From Luteolibacter sp. (GTDB lineage Bacteria > Verrucomicrobiota > Verrucomicrobiia > Verrucomicrobiales > Akkermansiaceae), in NCBI GenBank assembly GCA_030828305.1, contig JAURCU010000019.1, positions 1 to 32,338 on the forward strand: DNA of 32,338 nucleotides. Direction: 5' to 3'. Below, piece by piece: positions 1 through 9,124 of this stretch (within the stretch, counting starts at the first letter, position 1; each line of letters starts with the position of its first letter). Below the pieces are notes generated by a model that had not been told where the DNA came from, searched no databases, and saw nothing but the letters and a program-made list of their open reading frames with translations. The position numbers and the translations under genes were made by a program.

Positions 1-2
1 CC

Positions 3-692
3 AATGTGGATAGGATGCCGAGTGCGGACAACAAGGTGCCCGGCGCGCTCAATGCCACCGGCTTTTACCTATCGGAAGCAGCTCATCCCTATGCTGTGTT
101 CAGGGATGCTGGTTACGAGGTGGTGTTTGCCAGCCCCGAGGGAGGTTTTGCTCCTGTGGATCCAAAGAGTCTGGATCTCAAGGACAAAGAGAATAAGATC
201 TTCTGGGAGGCTCACGGAGTGACCAAACAGGGGCGGGGCGGTGTTGAAGGCACCAAACAGCTATCGGATCTGCAGGCCAAGGACTACGCCGGAATCTACG
301 CCGCTGGCGGTCACGGCACCTGTTGGGATTTCCCCAATAATAGGGAGCTTGCTGATTTTATCTCGAAAATCCACGCCCAGGGCGGTGTGGTTGGCGCGGT
401 GTGCCACGGACCCATGGCCCTGGTGGGCGTGAAGGGGCCAGATGGAAAACCTCTCGTTGCCGGCAAAAAGGTGGCTGTGTTCACCAACGCCGAGGAAAAG
501 GCGGTCAAACTCGATAAAGTGGTACCGCTGCTCCTGCAAAGCGAATTGGAGAAAGCAGGCGCCAGGGTGGTGTTGGCTGATAACTGGTCCGAGAATGCCG
601 TGCGCGATGGTCGCCTGGTGACGGGTCAGAATCCCGCATCCGCCACCAAGTCCGCCAAGTTGTTTGTGGAGGCGCTCAAGGATGCCAAATGA
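3..692 (+). CDS. DJ-1/PfpI family (type 1 glutamine amidotransferase-like) protein, 5' truncated by the window edge
   Basis: ORF open to the window start; nucleophile-elbow region GGVVGAVCHGPMALVGVK and YAGIYAAGGHGTCWDFPNN are typical of DJ-1/PfpI/Hsp31-like proteins. Confidence 0.88.
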   Translation, partial: NVDRMPSADNKVPGALNATGFYLSEAAHPYAVFRDAGYEVVFASPEGGFAPVDPKSLDLKDKENKIFWEAHGVTKQGRGGVEGTKQLSDLQAKDYAGIYAAGGHGTCWDFPNNRELADFISKIHAQGGVVGAVCHGPMALVGVKGPDGKPLVAGKKVAVFTNAEEKAVKLDKVVPLLLQSELEKAGARVVLADNWSENAVRDGRLVTGQNPASATKSAKLFVEALKDAK

Positions 693-742
693 GCGGACAG
701 AAATGGGTTGGCAGTCTGGCCATCTCTCGGCAGGTTTTATTC

Positions 743-1174
743 ATGGACTTTCAAGTGGCGACTCTCTGCGACTATGCTGCGGACTACAACGGCAAGCTGG
801 TCGTTAATGGTACCTTCGATACTCTCGCCGCTCGCCAGCTCCCTGTGGTTCACCCGCATTGTTCGCTGGCCCTTCGAATCTGCTTTACCCCCGAAGATAT
901 CGGGCACCACAAGTTTTCCATCGTCATCATCAATGACGATGGTGAGCCTTTGGATCCAAAGAACATGCCCATAGAACCCGAGTTCGATGTGAAACTTCCC
1001 GAAAACGCCCCATTTATCACCCGCAATATCGTGATGAATCTTCAAGGACTGCGTTTTCCGACAGCGGGCCTCTACTCGCTGGATATTTCCTGCGACGGAG
1101 AACTTTCGGTGCGCCTACCCCTGCGTATTGCCGAGGTCAAGCAGGGTGAGAATGGCCGACCCGGCCTGGGTTGA
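743..1174 (+). CDS. Conserved hypothetical protein (DUF6941-like)
   Basis: MDFQVATLCDYAADYNGKLVVNGTFDTL... start at ATG 743 rather than the ORF-track start 689; compact beta-rich protein; family name from memory. Confidence 0.6.
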   Translation: MDFQVATLCDYAADYNGKLVVNGTFDTLAARQLPVVHPHCSLALRICFTPEDIGHHKFSIVIINDDGEPLDPKNMPIEPEFDVKLPENAPFITRNIVMNLQGLRFPTAGLYSLDISCDGELSVRLPLRIAEVKQGENGRPGLG

Positions 1175-2302
1175 TTATTCTGCCAAGCTTTTGACGAATT
1201 TTATGAAGAATGCAGCGCCGTCCTTCAGGGCCTCGATGTCGATGTGCTCGTTGACCGTATGGGCCTGATCAATGCTACCCGGCCCGATACAAATGCTCGG
1301 CACGCCACCCTGAGAAAGGTGAGCGGCGTCAGAGAACCAAGGGGCGCTTGCGAGTTTGCTGCCGTTTTGCAGGAGTTGCTGAATACCGGGATTGCTGGCA
1401 TCGGTTTCGAGCGGTGGGTTTTCGTGAGGATTGACGATCTCGATGGGCAGTTCATGGTCAACAATGGTGTCGGCGAGAAGCTTGAGTGCGCCACCCGCCT
1501 TCATCAGCGAAGGAGTGAATCGGATGTCAATTTCGGCCTCGACCAGATCGGGCACGATGTTGGGCCGTGAGCCACCGCGGATGACACCGAAGTTGATGGT
1601 CGAGTGGCCGAGGTCGGGGTGGGTGAACTCGGCCAGCTTGGGCACGAGGTGGCGCTCCAACTGGTTGATGGCACGCGTCAGCTTGAGGATGGCGTTCTCT
1701 CCCTTCTCAGGCATCGAACTGTGTGCGGCCTTGCCAGTGGCGCGCAGCGTCGCCCAGGTCGAGCCCTTGTTCTGGTGAACCACGGTCATGTTGGTGGGCT
1801 CACCGACAATGGCAAAATCATAGTCCCCGCCGTGATTGCGCGCAAATGACTTCGAACCCCACTGTCCACTTTCCTCACCCATGAAAGCGACAAAGTCGAT
1901 GGCGATGGGAAGGTTCTCCAGAATGTCGCGGTTCTCGTGCAGGGACCAAAGCATGGCGGCCATGGGGCCCTTGGTGTCGCTTGCACCACGGCCCCAGAGT
2001 TTGCCGTCGCGGATCTCGCCACTGAAGGGATCGATGGTCATGCCCTCGATGCCTACCGTGTCGAGGTGCGGGCCATACATCATGCGTGGGCGGCCGTCCA
2101 TGGGCGCAAAGCGTGCGATGACGTTGGGCCGTCCGGGTTTGATTTCCTCGAGAGTGACATCAGCGCCAATCGACTCAAGCCAGCCGCTAAGGAAGACGGC
2201 GAGCGTCTCCTCTCCAGTCTCGGAGGTGCCCGGGGTATTGTCAGGATTGACCGAGGGGATGCGGACCAATTGCTGCAGCAGTGTGACAAGGTCCTGACTC
2301 AT
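1175..2302 (-). CDS. M20 family metallopeptidase (ArgE/DapE/ACY1-like deacylase)
   Basis: GPHLDTVG, GRGASDTKGPMAAML, GEESGQWGSK and AAHSSMPEKGENAI motifs. Confidence 0.88.
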   Translation of the reverse strand: MSQDLVTLLQQLVRIPSVNPDNTPGTSETGEETLAVFLSGWLESIGADVTLEEIKPGRPNVIARFAPMDGRPRMMYGPHLDTVGIEGMTIDPFSGEIRDGKLWGRGASDTKGPMAAMLWSLHENRDILENLPIAIDFVAFMGEESGQWGSKSFARNHGGDYDFAIVGEPTNMTVVHQNKGSTWATLRATGKAAHSSMPEKGENAILKLTRAINQLERHLVPKLAEFTHPDLGHSTINFGVIRGGSRPNIVPDLVEAEIDIRFTPSLMKAGGALKLLADTIVDHELPIEIVNPHENPPLETDASNPGIQQLLQNGSKLASAPWFSDAAHLSQGGVPSICIGPGSIDQAHTVNEHIDIEALKDGAAFFIKFVKSLAE

Positions 2303-2357
2303 GGGGTCAGAGTCGCTTGCGCTCGGAGATCAGGCAAGGAGATTGCATTCGATGCGC

Positions 2358-2861
2358 TTACATCGCGGAGCTGATGCTGCTAAAGCCGCCCGTCATGAGG
2401 TAGGCGGTGCGGGCGATCAGGAGTGCGAAGATCAAGCCTCCCACCACGATCAGTGCAGTGGAACGAACCGCGGGGTGTTCTTCTTCGCGCATGAAGATGG
2501 CAAGTAGGCCTAGGCCGAAGATGCCGGTCCCCACCTGACACAGGAAGCTCCAGATGACTGCTCCATTGGGCAGGGCGGCCAGAGCATTGGTGGCGTGCAG
2601 ACGCTGTTTGGGCAGCTCCTCGCTACTCAGTTCTTCTATTTTCTCACGCAGCTTGGTGATTTTGGCATCATCGGGCTCCTCTTCTTCGTTTAGCTTGTCG
2701 ATTTTTTGATTCAGCTCACTCATCTTGGCTTTGACCGTGGCGGCATCGCCCATGGCATCGACCACGCGGGCTTGCTTGAAGTTGAGAATGACGGACACGG
2801 AACCCATGAGTAGAAAGCCGATCATAAGCATGCCGAAGGCGGAGAATTTGTTGGCGAACAT
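2358..2861 (-). CDS. Hypothetical membrane protein with coiled-coil-like region
   Basis: MFANKFSAFGMLMIGFLLMGSVSVILNF N-terminal TM, charged EEEEPDDAKITKLREKIEELS segment, two further TM segments; start moved to 2861. Confidence 0.6.
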   Translation of the reverse strand: MFANKFSAFGMLMIGFLLMGSVSVILNFKQARVVDAMGDAATVKAKMSELNQKIDKLNEEEEPDDAKITKLREKIEELSSEELPKQRLHATNALAALPNGAVIWSFLCQVGTGIFGLGLLAIFMREEEHPAVRSTALIVVGGLIFALLIARTAYLMTGGFSSISSAM

Positions 2862-2952
2862 ATGGTTAGACTCTGCGTTCTCGGTCGTGCAGGTCAAGGG
2901 GCAATACTCAATCCCCTGTGGCGAAATGCTCTCCCATGGTGTAGAAGGAGGC

Positions 2953-3747
2953 ATGAATTACGACAGTGTGCTCATCACCGGAGCCTCCTCCGGTCTCGGC
3001 GAGGAGTTTGCCATGCAGTTGGCGCCGCGTTCCCGCCAGTTGGTCTTGGTGGCCCGTCGCGAAAAGATGCTCAAAACCATCGCGGAGCGCATCGTGGAGA
3101 CTAACCCTCATGTGGATGTGCTGATTGAGGTGGCTGATCTTGCCGATGCCGCTGAGCGCGATAGTTTGATGCTGCGCATTGCGCGCCTGGGAATCGTACC
3201 CGACCTGCTCATCAATAATGCGGGGCTGGGTGACTATGGCGAGTTTATCACTGCCGACTGGTCCAAGCTGGAAGCCCAGATCAAGGTCAATGTCGAGGCG
3301 CTGACCCATCTCTCCTATAGAGTAGCCAGCGGTATGGTTGAGAAGGGTAGGGGGGCTATCCTTAATGTGAGCTCCCTGGCGAGTCTGATGCCGATTGCCG
3401 ACTTCGCGGTTTACGCCGCTACCAAGGCTTATGTCACCAGTTTTTCGGAGGCCTTGCGGATCGAACTCAGGGAGCATGGCATTGCGGTGCTGGCCCTTTG
3501 CCCGGGTCCGGTGCACACGGGCTTCGGTGCGGTGGCTCGCCGCGGCGATGGCCATAGGGAAATTCCCGGCCGCGAGTGGTTTTACGTCGAGAAAGAGCAG
3601 GTAGTCGCCGAAGGTCTGGAGGCACTCGAGCGTGGCAAGGCGAGGCACTTCCCTCATTTTAAGACGGCTGCCGCGGCACTGGTGATTGCAGCCGTGCCCA
3701 TGGTGTTGATGCGCTTGGCAATGAGTTCGAGGCCGCGCAAACAATAA
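2953..3747 (+). CDS. Short-chain dehydrogenase/reductase (SDR)
   Basis: SVLITGASSGLGEEFA nucleotide-binding motif, NNAG, and S-x(12)-YAATK active site; start at ATG 2953. Confidence 0.9.
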   Translation: MNYDSVLITGASSGLGEEFAMQLAPRSRQLVLVARREKMLKTIAERIVETNPHVDVLIEVADLADAAERDSLMLRIARLGIVPDLLINNAGLGDYGEFITADWSKLEAQIKVNVEALTHLSYRVASGMVEKGRGAILNVSSLASLMPIADFAVYAATKAYVTSFSEALRIELREHGIAVLALCPGPVHTGFGAVARRGDGHREIPGREWFYVEKEQVVAEGLEALERGKARHFPHFKTAAAALVIAAVPMVLMRLAMSSRPRKQ

Positions 3748-3816
3748 GACCTGCAGGTCCTATAGGACCCACCAGTCCTATCCTGCGATCGATCTCTTCA
3801 GCCCCGCCAGGGAATG

Positions 3817-3844
3817 ACGAAGCACCAAGCACAAGGCACGAAGC
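3817..3844 (-). repeat. Heptad tandem repeat (plus strand ACGAAGC ACCAAGC ACAAGGC ACGAAGC)
   Basis: Four consecutive 7-nt units beside hairpin GGTCGC-GTCA-GCGACC (3848-3863), which overlaps the M29 peptidase stop. Confidence 0.75.
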
Positions 3845-3862
3845 ACCGGTCGCGTCAGCGAC

Positions 3863-4963
3863 CTACCCATTCAAACCCGCCATCGACTTCGGCAGGAACT
3901 TGCCGTCCTTGCGCACGAGTTTGCCGTCGAAGTACATCTCGCCGCCGCCGTAGTCCTTGCGCTGGATGTTGACGATGTCCCAGTGGACCTGTGAGCGGTT
4001 GCCGTTGTCGGCGTCCTCGTAGGCCTGGCCGGGGGTGAAATGAAAGGAGCCGCCGATTTTTTCGTCAAAGAGGATGTCGCGCATGGGTTCGCGGATGACG
4101 GGGTTTACGCCGAGGGCGAACTCGCCGATGTAGCGGGCACCCGCATCGGTATCGAGAATCTTGTTGAGGGCCTTGGTCTTGTCGCCAGCGGTGGCCTTGA
4201 CAATCTTGCCCTTGGAGAACTCGAAGCGGATGTTGTCGAAGGCGATGCCCTGAAAGATGGTCGGCGCGTTGTAGGTGACGTAACCCTCGACCGAATCCTT
4301 CACGGGAGAGGTGAAGACCTCGCCGTCGGGGATGTTGTAGTTGCCGGCTGAAATCAGGGTGGGGATGCCCTTGATGGAGAAATGAAGGTCGGTGAGCGGT
4401 CCCTTGATGTGGACCTTGTCGGTCTTGTTCATCAGGCGCTTGAGTGCGGTCATGGGTTTGACCAGGGAGCCGTAGTCGAAAAGGCAGACATCGAAGAAGA
4501 AGTCCTCGAATTTTTCGGTGCTCATGTCGGCCTGCTGGGCCATGGACGAAGTGGGCCAGCGCAGCACACACCACCTGGTCTTTTTGACGCGGTGGTCGGT
4601 GACCTTGCGCATCTGCTTCATGGCCAAGGCCATGTTCTTGGACGGTACATCGGAGAGCTCGGAGATGTTGTCGCTGCCGCGGATGGCGAGGTAGGCATCC
4701 ATGTCCTTCATCTCGTTGAGTAAGTGCTTGCTGATGAGCTTGTACTGGTCCTCGGTGGCGCCCCTGAGCATCTCGCGGGTGATGCGGCCGTGGGCCAGGC
4801 GCAGCAGCGGGATGGCACCTCGCTTGCGGGTCTCGCGGATCAGGGCCACGCCCATGGCATCGGGGATATCACCGAGATCGAGGAGTATTTTTTCTCCCTT
4901 CTTGAGGTTGCAGGAATATCCAATGAGTTGCTTGGCGAGGGCTTTGATGCGCGGGTCGGTCAT
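3863..4963 (-). CDS. M29-type aminopeptidase (thermophilic metalloprotease family)
   Basis: [30 protein letters not shown]... ; [40 protein letters not shown]...[18 protein letters not shown]. Confidence 0.88.
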   Translation of the reverse strand: MTDPRIKALAKQLIGYSCNLKKGEKILLDLGDIPDAMGVALIRETRKRGAIPLLRLAHGRITREMLRGATEDQYKLISKHLLNEMKDMDAYLAIRGSDNISELSDVPSKNMALAMKQMRKVTDHRVKKTRWCVLRWPTSSMAQQADMSTEKFEDFFFDVCLFDYGSLVKPMTALKRLMNKTDKVHIKGPLTDLHFSIKGIPTLISAGNYNIPDGEVFTSPVKDSVEGYVTYNAPTIFQGIAFDNIRFEFSKGKIVKATAGDKTKALNKILDTDAGARYIGEFALGVNPVIREPMRDILFDEKIGGSFHFTPGQAYEDADNGNRSQVHWDIVNIQRKDYGGGEMYFDGKLVRKDGKFLPKSMAGLNG

Positions 4964-5062
4964 GCACAGATGCTTCCACGGCGAAATCAAGATTCAAGCA
5001 TGCAGTTGCATTTGGGCACAAAGGCGGTTGCCGAGACTGTCCGAAATCGGTACACCGGGGCC

Positions 5063-5632
5063 ATGGTTCTGGGAATTCTTGGCTCGGGCTCCGGCTCCAA
5101 CATGCAGGCGATCCTCGATGCGATCGAAGCCGGCAGTCTTGACGCCAGCATTTCACTGGTGCTCTCAGACCATGAGAATGCCACCATTCTCGAGCGCGCC
5201 GCGAAACGGGGTATTCCCACCGGAGTAATCGACTGCGCCGGCTTCAAAACCAAGTTTCCACTCGAGGCTCAGATCCAAACCGCTAAGCGCCTCAAGGAGG
5301 CAGGGGTCGAGTTGGTCTGTCTCGCGGGCTTCCTGCGCCTTGTGAAGCGTCCGCTGCTCGACGCCTTTCCTGAGCGCATCATGAACGTGCACCCTGCCCT
5401 GCTGCCGGCATTTCCCGGGCTGGATGCCTGGAAACAGGCTCTTGAGGCTGGAGTGGAAGAAACCGGCTGCACTGTGCACTACGTGGACGAGGGCATGGAT
5501 ACCGGCCCGACTATTTTGCAGGAGACCGTGCCGGTCTTGCCGGGTGATACGGCTGAAAGCCTTCATGCGAGAATTCAGGAGGTAGAGCATCGCTTGTATC
5601 CGGAGGCGATCAAGAAAGTCATGGGTCAATAG
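5063..5632 (+). CDS. purN: Phosphoribosylglycinamide formyltransferase
   Basis: LGSGSGSNMQAIL; ERIMNVHPALLPAFPGLDAWKQAL; GCTVHYVDEGMDTGPTILQETVPV. Start at ATG 5063. Confidence 0.95.
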   Translation: MVLGILGSGSGSNMQAILDAIEAGSLDASISLVLSDHENATILERAAKRGIPTGVIDCAGFKTKFPLEAQIQTAKRLKEAGVELVCLAGFLRLVKRPLLDAFPERIMNVHPALLPAFPGLDAWKQALEAGVEETGCTVHYVDEGMDTGPTILQETVPVLPGDTAESLHARIQEVEHRLYPEAIKKVMGQ

Positions 5633-5634
5633 TC

Positions 5635-6465
5635 ATGAGTGATGTGGTTTCCAAAGGACTGAATCTCATTCATGGTGATTGTCTGGAGGTTTTGCCGACT
5701 CTTGAGGAGAGATCCTTCGATCTTGTGGTGACTTCTCCACCTTACAACATCGGCATTGATTATAGCAGCTACGAGGATGGGGGTTCGCGCGAGGAATTTC
5801 TTGAATGGTGTCTTCAGTGGGCGGCGGAGTTGAAGCGAGTGATGGCCGATGATGCTTCCTTCTTTCTCAACGTGGGTGCGGCTCCCTCCAACCCGCTATT
5901 GCCTCATCAGTTGCTTCTGGCGTTGACCGATGGAGCCGAGCCGCTTTTTGTGCTGCAGAATACCTTCCACTGGGTGAAGTCCATCACGGTGGAGACCCGT
6001 GAGGGAGAATCCATCAGCGCGGGTCACTTTAAACCGATCAACTCCAAGCGCTTCGTCAACGATTGCCATGAGTATGTCTACCATCTGACCAAGGACGGCA
6101 AGGTTTCCGTCGATCGCAAGGCGGCCGGTGTGCCTTATGTCGACAAGTCCAATATCGGACGCTGGGGCCATAGCGAGGGCGAGGATCTGCGCTGTCGCGG
6201 CAACACCTGGTTCATACCCTACGACACAATCCGCTCACGTGAAGAGCAGCGCCCGCATCCGGCGACCTTTCCCGTGGCCTTGGCTGAGCGCTGCATCCGA
6301 CTCCATGGCAGGGGGCCAAAAACTCGAATGATTGATCCCTTTCTGGGTATTGGCAGCACGGCGATTGCAGCAAAACATGCTGGTGCAGAGTCGTTTGTAG
6401 GAATTGAGATCGACGAGAGCTACCTCGCTGCGGCGCTTGAGCGGCTCAAGCTGATCGATGCCTGA
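5635..6465 (+). CDS. Site-specific DNA methyltransferase (beta-class, N4-cytosine/N6-adenine type)
   Basis: Catalytic motif TSPPYNIGIDY precedes SAM-binding motif DPFLGIGSTAIAAKHAG, the beta-class order. Confidence 0.9.
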   Translation: MSDVVSKGLNLIHGDCLEVLPTLEERSFDLVVTSPPYNIGIDYSSYEDGGSREEFLEWCLQWAAELKRVMADDASFFLNVGAAPSNPLLPHQLLLALTDGAEPLFVLQNTFHWVKSITVETREGESISAGHFKPINSKRFVNDCHEYVYHLTKDGKVSVDRKAAGVPYVDKSNIGRWGHSEGEDLRCRGNTWFIPYDTIRSREEQRPHPATFPVALAERCIRLHGRGPKTRMIDPFLGIGSTAIAAKHAGAESFVGIEIDESYLAAALERLKLIDA

Positions 6466-6517
6466 TTTTTCCGTGGCACTTGTTCTGCTTCATGTTTCAT
6501 TGAGCCCAACCCTATCC

Positions 6518-7354
6518 ATGCCCATGCAATTACCTTTACTCGCCACCTCCTATACTCCTGAGCGCATCCTCGATCTGACCATTACCTATGGGCTCAAGGT
6601 CTTGTTTGCATTTGTCATCTTTTTCGCCGGCAAGGCCATAGCTGGCTTCATTCGCAAGGCCGTGTATGGGGGCATGACCAAGCGTGAAGTCGATCCCACC
6701 TTGGTATCCTTTGGCAGTAGCCTGCTCTATTACTTGCTCATGGTGGTGGTGATCATTGCCGCCATCCAGCAACTCGGTTTCCAAACCACATCCTTGGTGG
6801 CTATCATCGGCGCCGCCGGTCTGGCCGTGGGTTTGGCCCTTCAGGGCTCGCTATCCAACTTTGCTTCGGGCGTGCTTCTCATTCTGTTCCGTCCATTCCA
6901 AGTGGGTGATGTGATCGAGACCGCCGGCCACGTCGGTTCGGTCAAGGAGATCGGTATTCTCATGACCATCATGACCACTGGAGACAACCGCAAGATCGTC
7001 ATGCCCAATTCGGCGGTCATGGGCGGCACCATCATCAATATCACCGCCAATGAAACCCGCCGTGTGGACATGACGGTGGGCGTCAGCTACTCAGAGGATC
7101 TTGATAAAGTGCAGGATATCATTCTCGATGTGCTAAAGGCAGATGAGCGCGTTCTTGCTGACCCTGCTCCTCAGGTCGTAGTGGGTGAGCTTGCCGACAA
7201 CAGCGTGAATTTCAGCGTGCGGCCCTGGTGCAAGAAGGAAGACTACTCGGGTGTGTTCTTCGACTTCCAAAAGACCATCAAACAGCGTCTCGACAAGGAA
7301 GGTGTCTCCATTCCCTTCCCACAGCAGGAGGTCCACGTGCATCAAGTTTCCTGA
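6518..7354 (+). CDS. Small-conductance mechanosensitive channel family protein (MscS)
   Basis: AAGLAVGLALQGSLSNFASGVLLILFRPFQVGDVIE is the MscS TM3/beta-domain signature. Start uncertain (6458 or 6518). Confidence 0.93.
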   Translation: MPMQLPLLATSYTPERILDLTITYGLKVLFAFVIFFAGKAIAGFIRKAVYGGMTKREVDPTLVSFGSSLLYYLLMVVVIIAAIQQLGFQTTSLVAIIGAAGLAVGLALQGSLSNFASGVLLILFRPFQVGDVIETAGHVGSVKEIGILMTIMTTGDNRKIVMPNSAVMGGTIINITANETRRVDMTVGVSYSEDLDKVQDIILDVLKADERVLADPAPQVVVGELADNSVNFSVRPWCKKEDYSGVFFDFQKTIKQRLDKEGVSIPFPQQEVHVHQVS

Positions 7355-7369
7355 GGCGCGATGCGCCTC
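7353..7369 (+). terminator. Hairpin GAGGCGC-GAT-GCGCCTC overlapping the mscS-like stop codon
   Basis: Perfect 7-bp stem and 3-nt loop; stop TGA at 7352-7354 lies in the stem. Followed directly by heptads. No long T-tract. Confidence 0.5.
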
Positions 7370-7386
7370 GTTCCTGGTTCCTAGTT
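7370..7386 (+). repeat. Heptad tandem repeat GTTCCTG GTTCCTA GTT
   Basis: 7-nt periodicity; inverted 16/17 match to 7573-7589. Confidence 0.7.
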
Positions 7387-7387
7387 A

Positions 7388-7417
7388 AAGCCCGACACGC
7401 TTCGCGTTGTCGGGCTT
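7388..7417 (+). terminator. Strong hairpin AAGCCCGACACGC-TTC-GCGTTGTCGGGCTT
   Basis: 10-bp near-perfect stem plus inner GC pairs around a TTC loop, downstream of the mscS-like gene. Confidence 0.55.
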
Positions 7418-7429
7418 CCTGCTGTAGCG

Positions 7430-7528
7430 GCAACAACCGAAGGCCCAGCGAGCAATGTGAGCTGGGATATCATCCCAACCAGCCTCGGAGGAGGCTGCAC
7501 CTTTTGTGGATCAAGTGGAACGAGATCA
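7430..7528 (-). repeat. Copy C of the 31-nt block + hairpin intergenic element
   Basis: Minus strand TGATCTCGTTCCACTTGATCCACAAAAGGTG then CAGCCTC-CTCC-GAGGCTG, then GGGCCTTCGGTTGTT 33 nt later. Confidence 0.75.
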
Positions 7529-7572
7529 GTCCATGACCGCCGAGGCTCATCGGGCGGCGGCCATAAGCCGCC

Positions 7573-7593
7573 AACTAAGAACCAGGAACCAGC
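7573..7593 (+). repeat. Heptad tandem repeat AACTAAG AACCAGG AACCAGC
   Basis: 7-nt periodicity; directly follows hairpin GGCGGC-CATAA-GCCGCC (7556-7572). Confidence 0.7.
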
Positions 7594-7642
7594 TGCCTCC
7601 CAATTTGGTTTCCATTGCAGCTGATCGCTGATAGGCAGCTGC

Positions 7643-8836
7643 ATGCGCCGTCTCCGTAACGACTTGCCCTACACTTTCCGGCCGCCGAAGCTGCAGATGT
7701 GGCTGAGGCCTCTGGTGTTGCTGATCAATCGGCACAAGCAACTGCGAAAGGACAACCGCATTGTTGCAATCGAGAGCAGTGGCTTGGAGCAGGTGGCCAA
7801 GCTGCATCAGGCGGGCCATTCCATACTGTTGGCATCCAATCACTCCGACCATTCGGACCCGCACCTGCTTATCGATCAATGCGCCGAGTATGGCATGCAT
7901 CCCTATTTTATGGGGGCGCGCGAAATTTTTGAGCTCAGCCCTTTCACCTGCTGGGCGCTGCAGGCTTCAGGAGTGTTCTCGGTTGATCGCGATGGGCCGG
8001 ATCTCTCCGCAATCAAGACAGCCATCGGCATCCTTGAAGAGGCCCAGCAGCCGCTGGTGATGTTTCCAGAAGGTGAGATCTACCACCACCACCGCCGCAT
8101 CGATCCCCTCAACGAGGGTGTGGCCTCCATCCTGCTCAAGGCCGCCAAGCGCCTGAAGGAAGGCAAGGAGGCCTATTTGGTGCCCGTTGGCATGAGTTTT
8201 TATCACGACCCCAAAGTCGAGCAGACTTTCAGTGATCGACTCTCGAGCCTTGAGGAGCGCATCGGTTGGACGCCAAAGCCCAACATGGGTGTGGTTGAGC
8301 GTGTGGTGCGTTTGGCCACCGGTGTCCTCGCGCTCAAGGAAACCGAGTTTTTAGGTGTTGCCTGCACGGGTGAGATCAAGGACCGCCTCACCCAACTTTG
8401 TGAGAACCTGCTGACTGACGTCGAAAGCCGCTACCCCAAGGATGACAGGGCGGCCACGCCGCCCGAGCGGGTGCGGGCATTGCGCTTTCGGATTCGCCGC
8501 CGACTCCTCGACGAAGAGAATCCGCCTACAGGGGAGGAGCGCGAGCAATTGCTCGATGATCTCGATCGCGCCTTCACCGCTCTCCAGGCCCACAGCTACA
8601 TCGGCGACTACATCTCTATCGACCCCACGCTCGACCGCACCGCGGAAATGATCATGAAGCTTGAGGAGGATCTCTTCGGCTATCCCAACTATCCGGTGGA
8701 GCGCAAAGCCGTGGTCAAGGTGGGTGAGCCGATCGCGGTGAGCAAACTTGTGGCTGATGAAACACTCTCAGGCAAGCAAGCAGCGGGGAAATTGACTACC
8801 ATGCTCGAGGAGCGGCTGCAGGGTTTGTTGGGGTGA
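7643..8836 (+). CDS. 1-acyl-sn-glycerol-3-phosphate acyltransferase-like (PlsC family) protein
   Basis: SILLASNHSDHSDPHLL matches the HX4D motif; MFPEGEIYHH corresponds to the FPEG motif. Confidence 0.88.
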   Translation: MRRLRNDLPYTFRPPKLQMWLRPLVLLINRHKQLRKDNRIVAIESSGLEQVAKLHQAGHSILLASNHSDHSDPHLLIDQCAEYGMHPYFMGAREIFELSPFTCWALQASGVFSVDRDGPDLSAIKTAIGILEEAQQPLVMFPEGEIYHHHRRIDPLNEGVASILLKAAKRLKEGKEAYLVPVGMSFYHDPKVEQTFSDRLSSLEERIGWTPKPNMGVVERVVRLATGVLALKETEFLGVACTGEIKDRLTQLCENLLTDVESRYPKDDRAATPPERVRALRFRIRRRLLDEENPPTGEEREQLLDDLDRAFTALQAHSYIGDYISIDPTLDRTAEMIMKLEEDLFGYPNYPVERKAVVKVGEPIAVSKLVADETLSGKQAAGKLTTMLEERLQGLLG

Positions 8837-8876
8837 ATGATTTTAGTAGCCCTCAGAGCTGCGGATTTTTGAACCG

Positions 8877-9000
8877 CAGAGGAGCAGAGGACACTGAGTT
8901 CAAAGAGATGGATTTGATTGTGGCCTAACTGGTTCAATGCAAGGCTCTGGAGTGTGAGTTGAACACCATCACTGCACACACTGTGTTCTCTGCGCCTCTG
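8877..9000. repeat. 124-bp unit bounded by 18-bp imperfect inverted repeats of the CAGAGG heptad class
   Basis: CAGAGGAGCAGAGGACAC (8877-8894) versus reverse complement of 8983-9000, CAGAGGCGCAGAGAACAC: 16/18 identical. Confidence 0.65.
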
Positions 9001-9095
9001 ATCTCGCTCCGCTCAATCCACGAAGGACGCATGGCTCGCTGGCCATGATCATCGTATGGCCGACGCGCTCCACTTGCTGCCCCTTCAGTCGTTTC
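8999..9095 (+). repeat. Copy B of the 31-nt block + hairpin intergenic element
   Basis: TGATCTCGCTCCGCTCAATCCACGAAGGACG then CATGGCT-CGCT-GGCCATG (7 bp with one G-T pair), then TGCCCCTTCAGTCGTT about 30 nt later. Confidence 0.75.
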
Positions 9096-9124
9096 GGTAA
9101 AGAAAAGCCCAATCTTCTCGCGCC

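Noticed and set aside
5635-6465. Complete restriction-modification system
   Set aside because: Only the methyltransferase is seen; the neighbours are purN and an MscS channel, with no endonuclease or specificity subunit.
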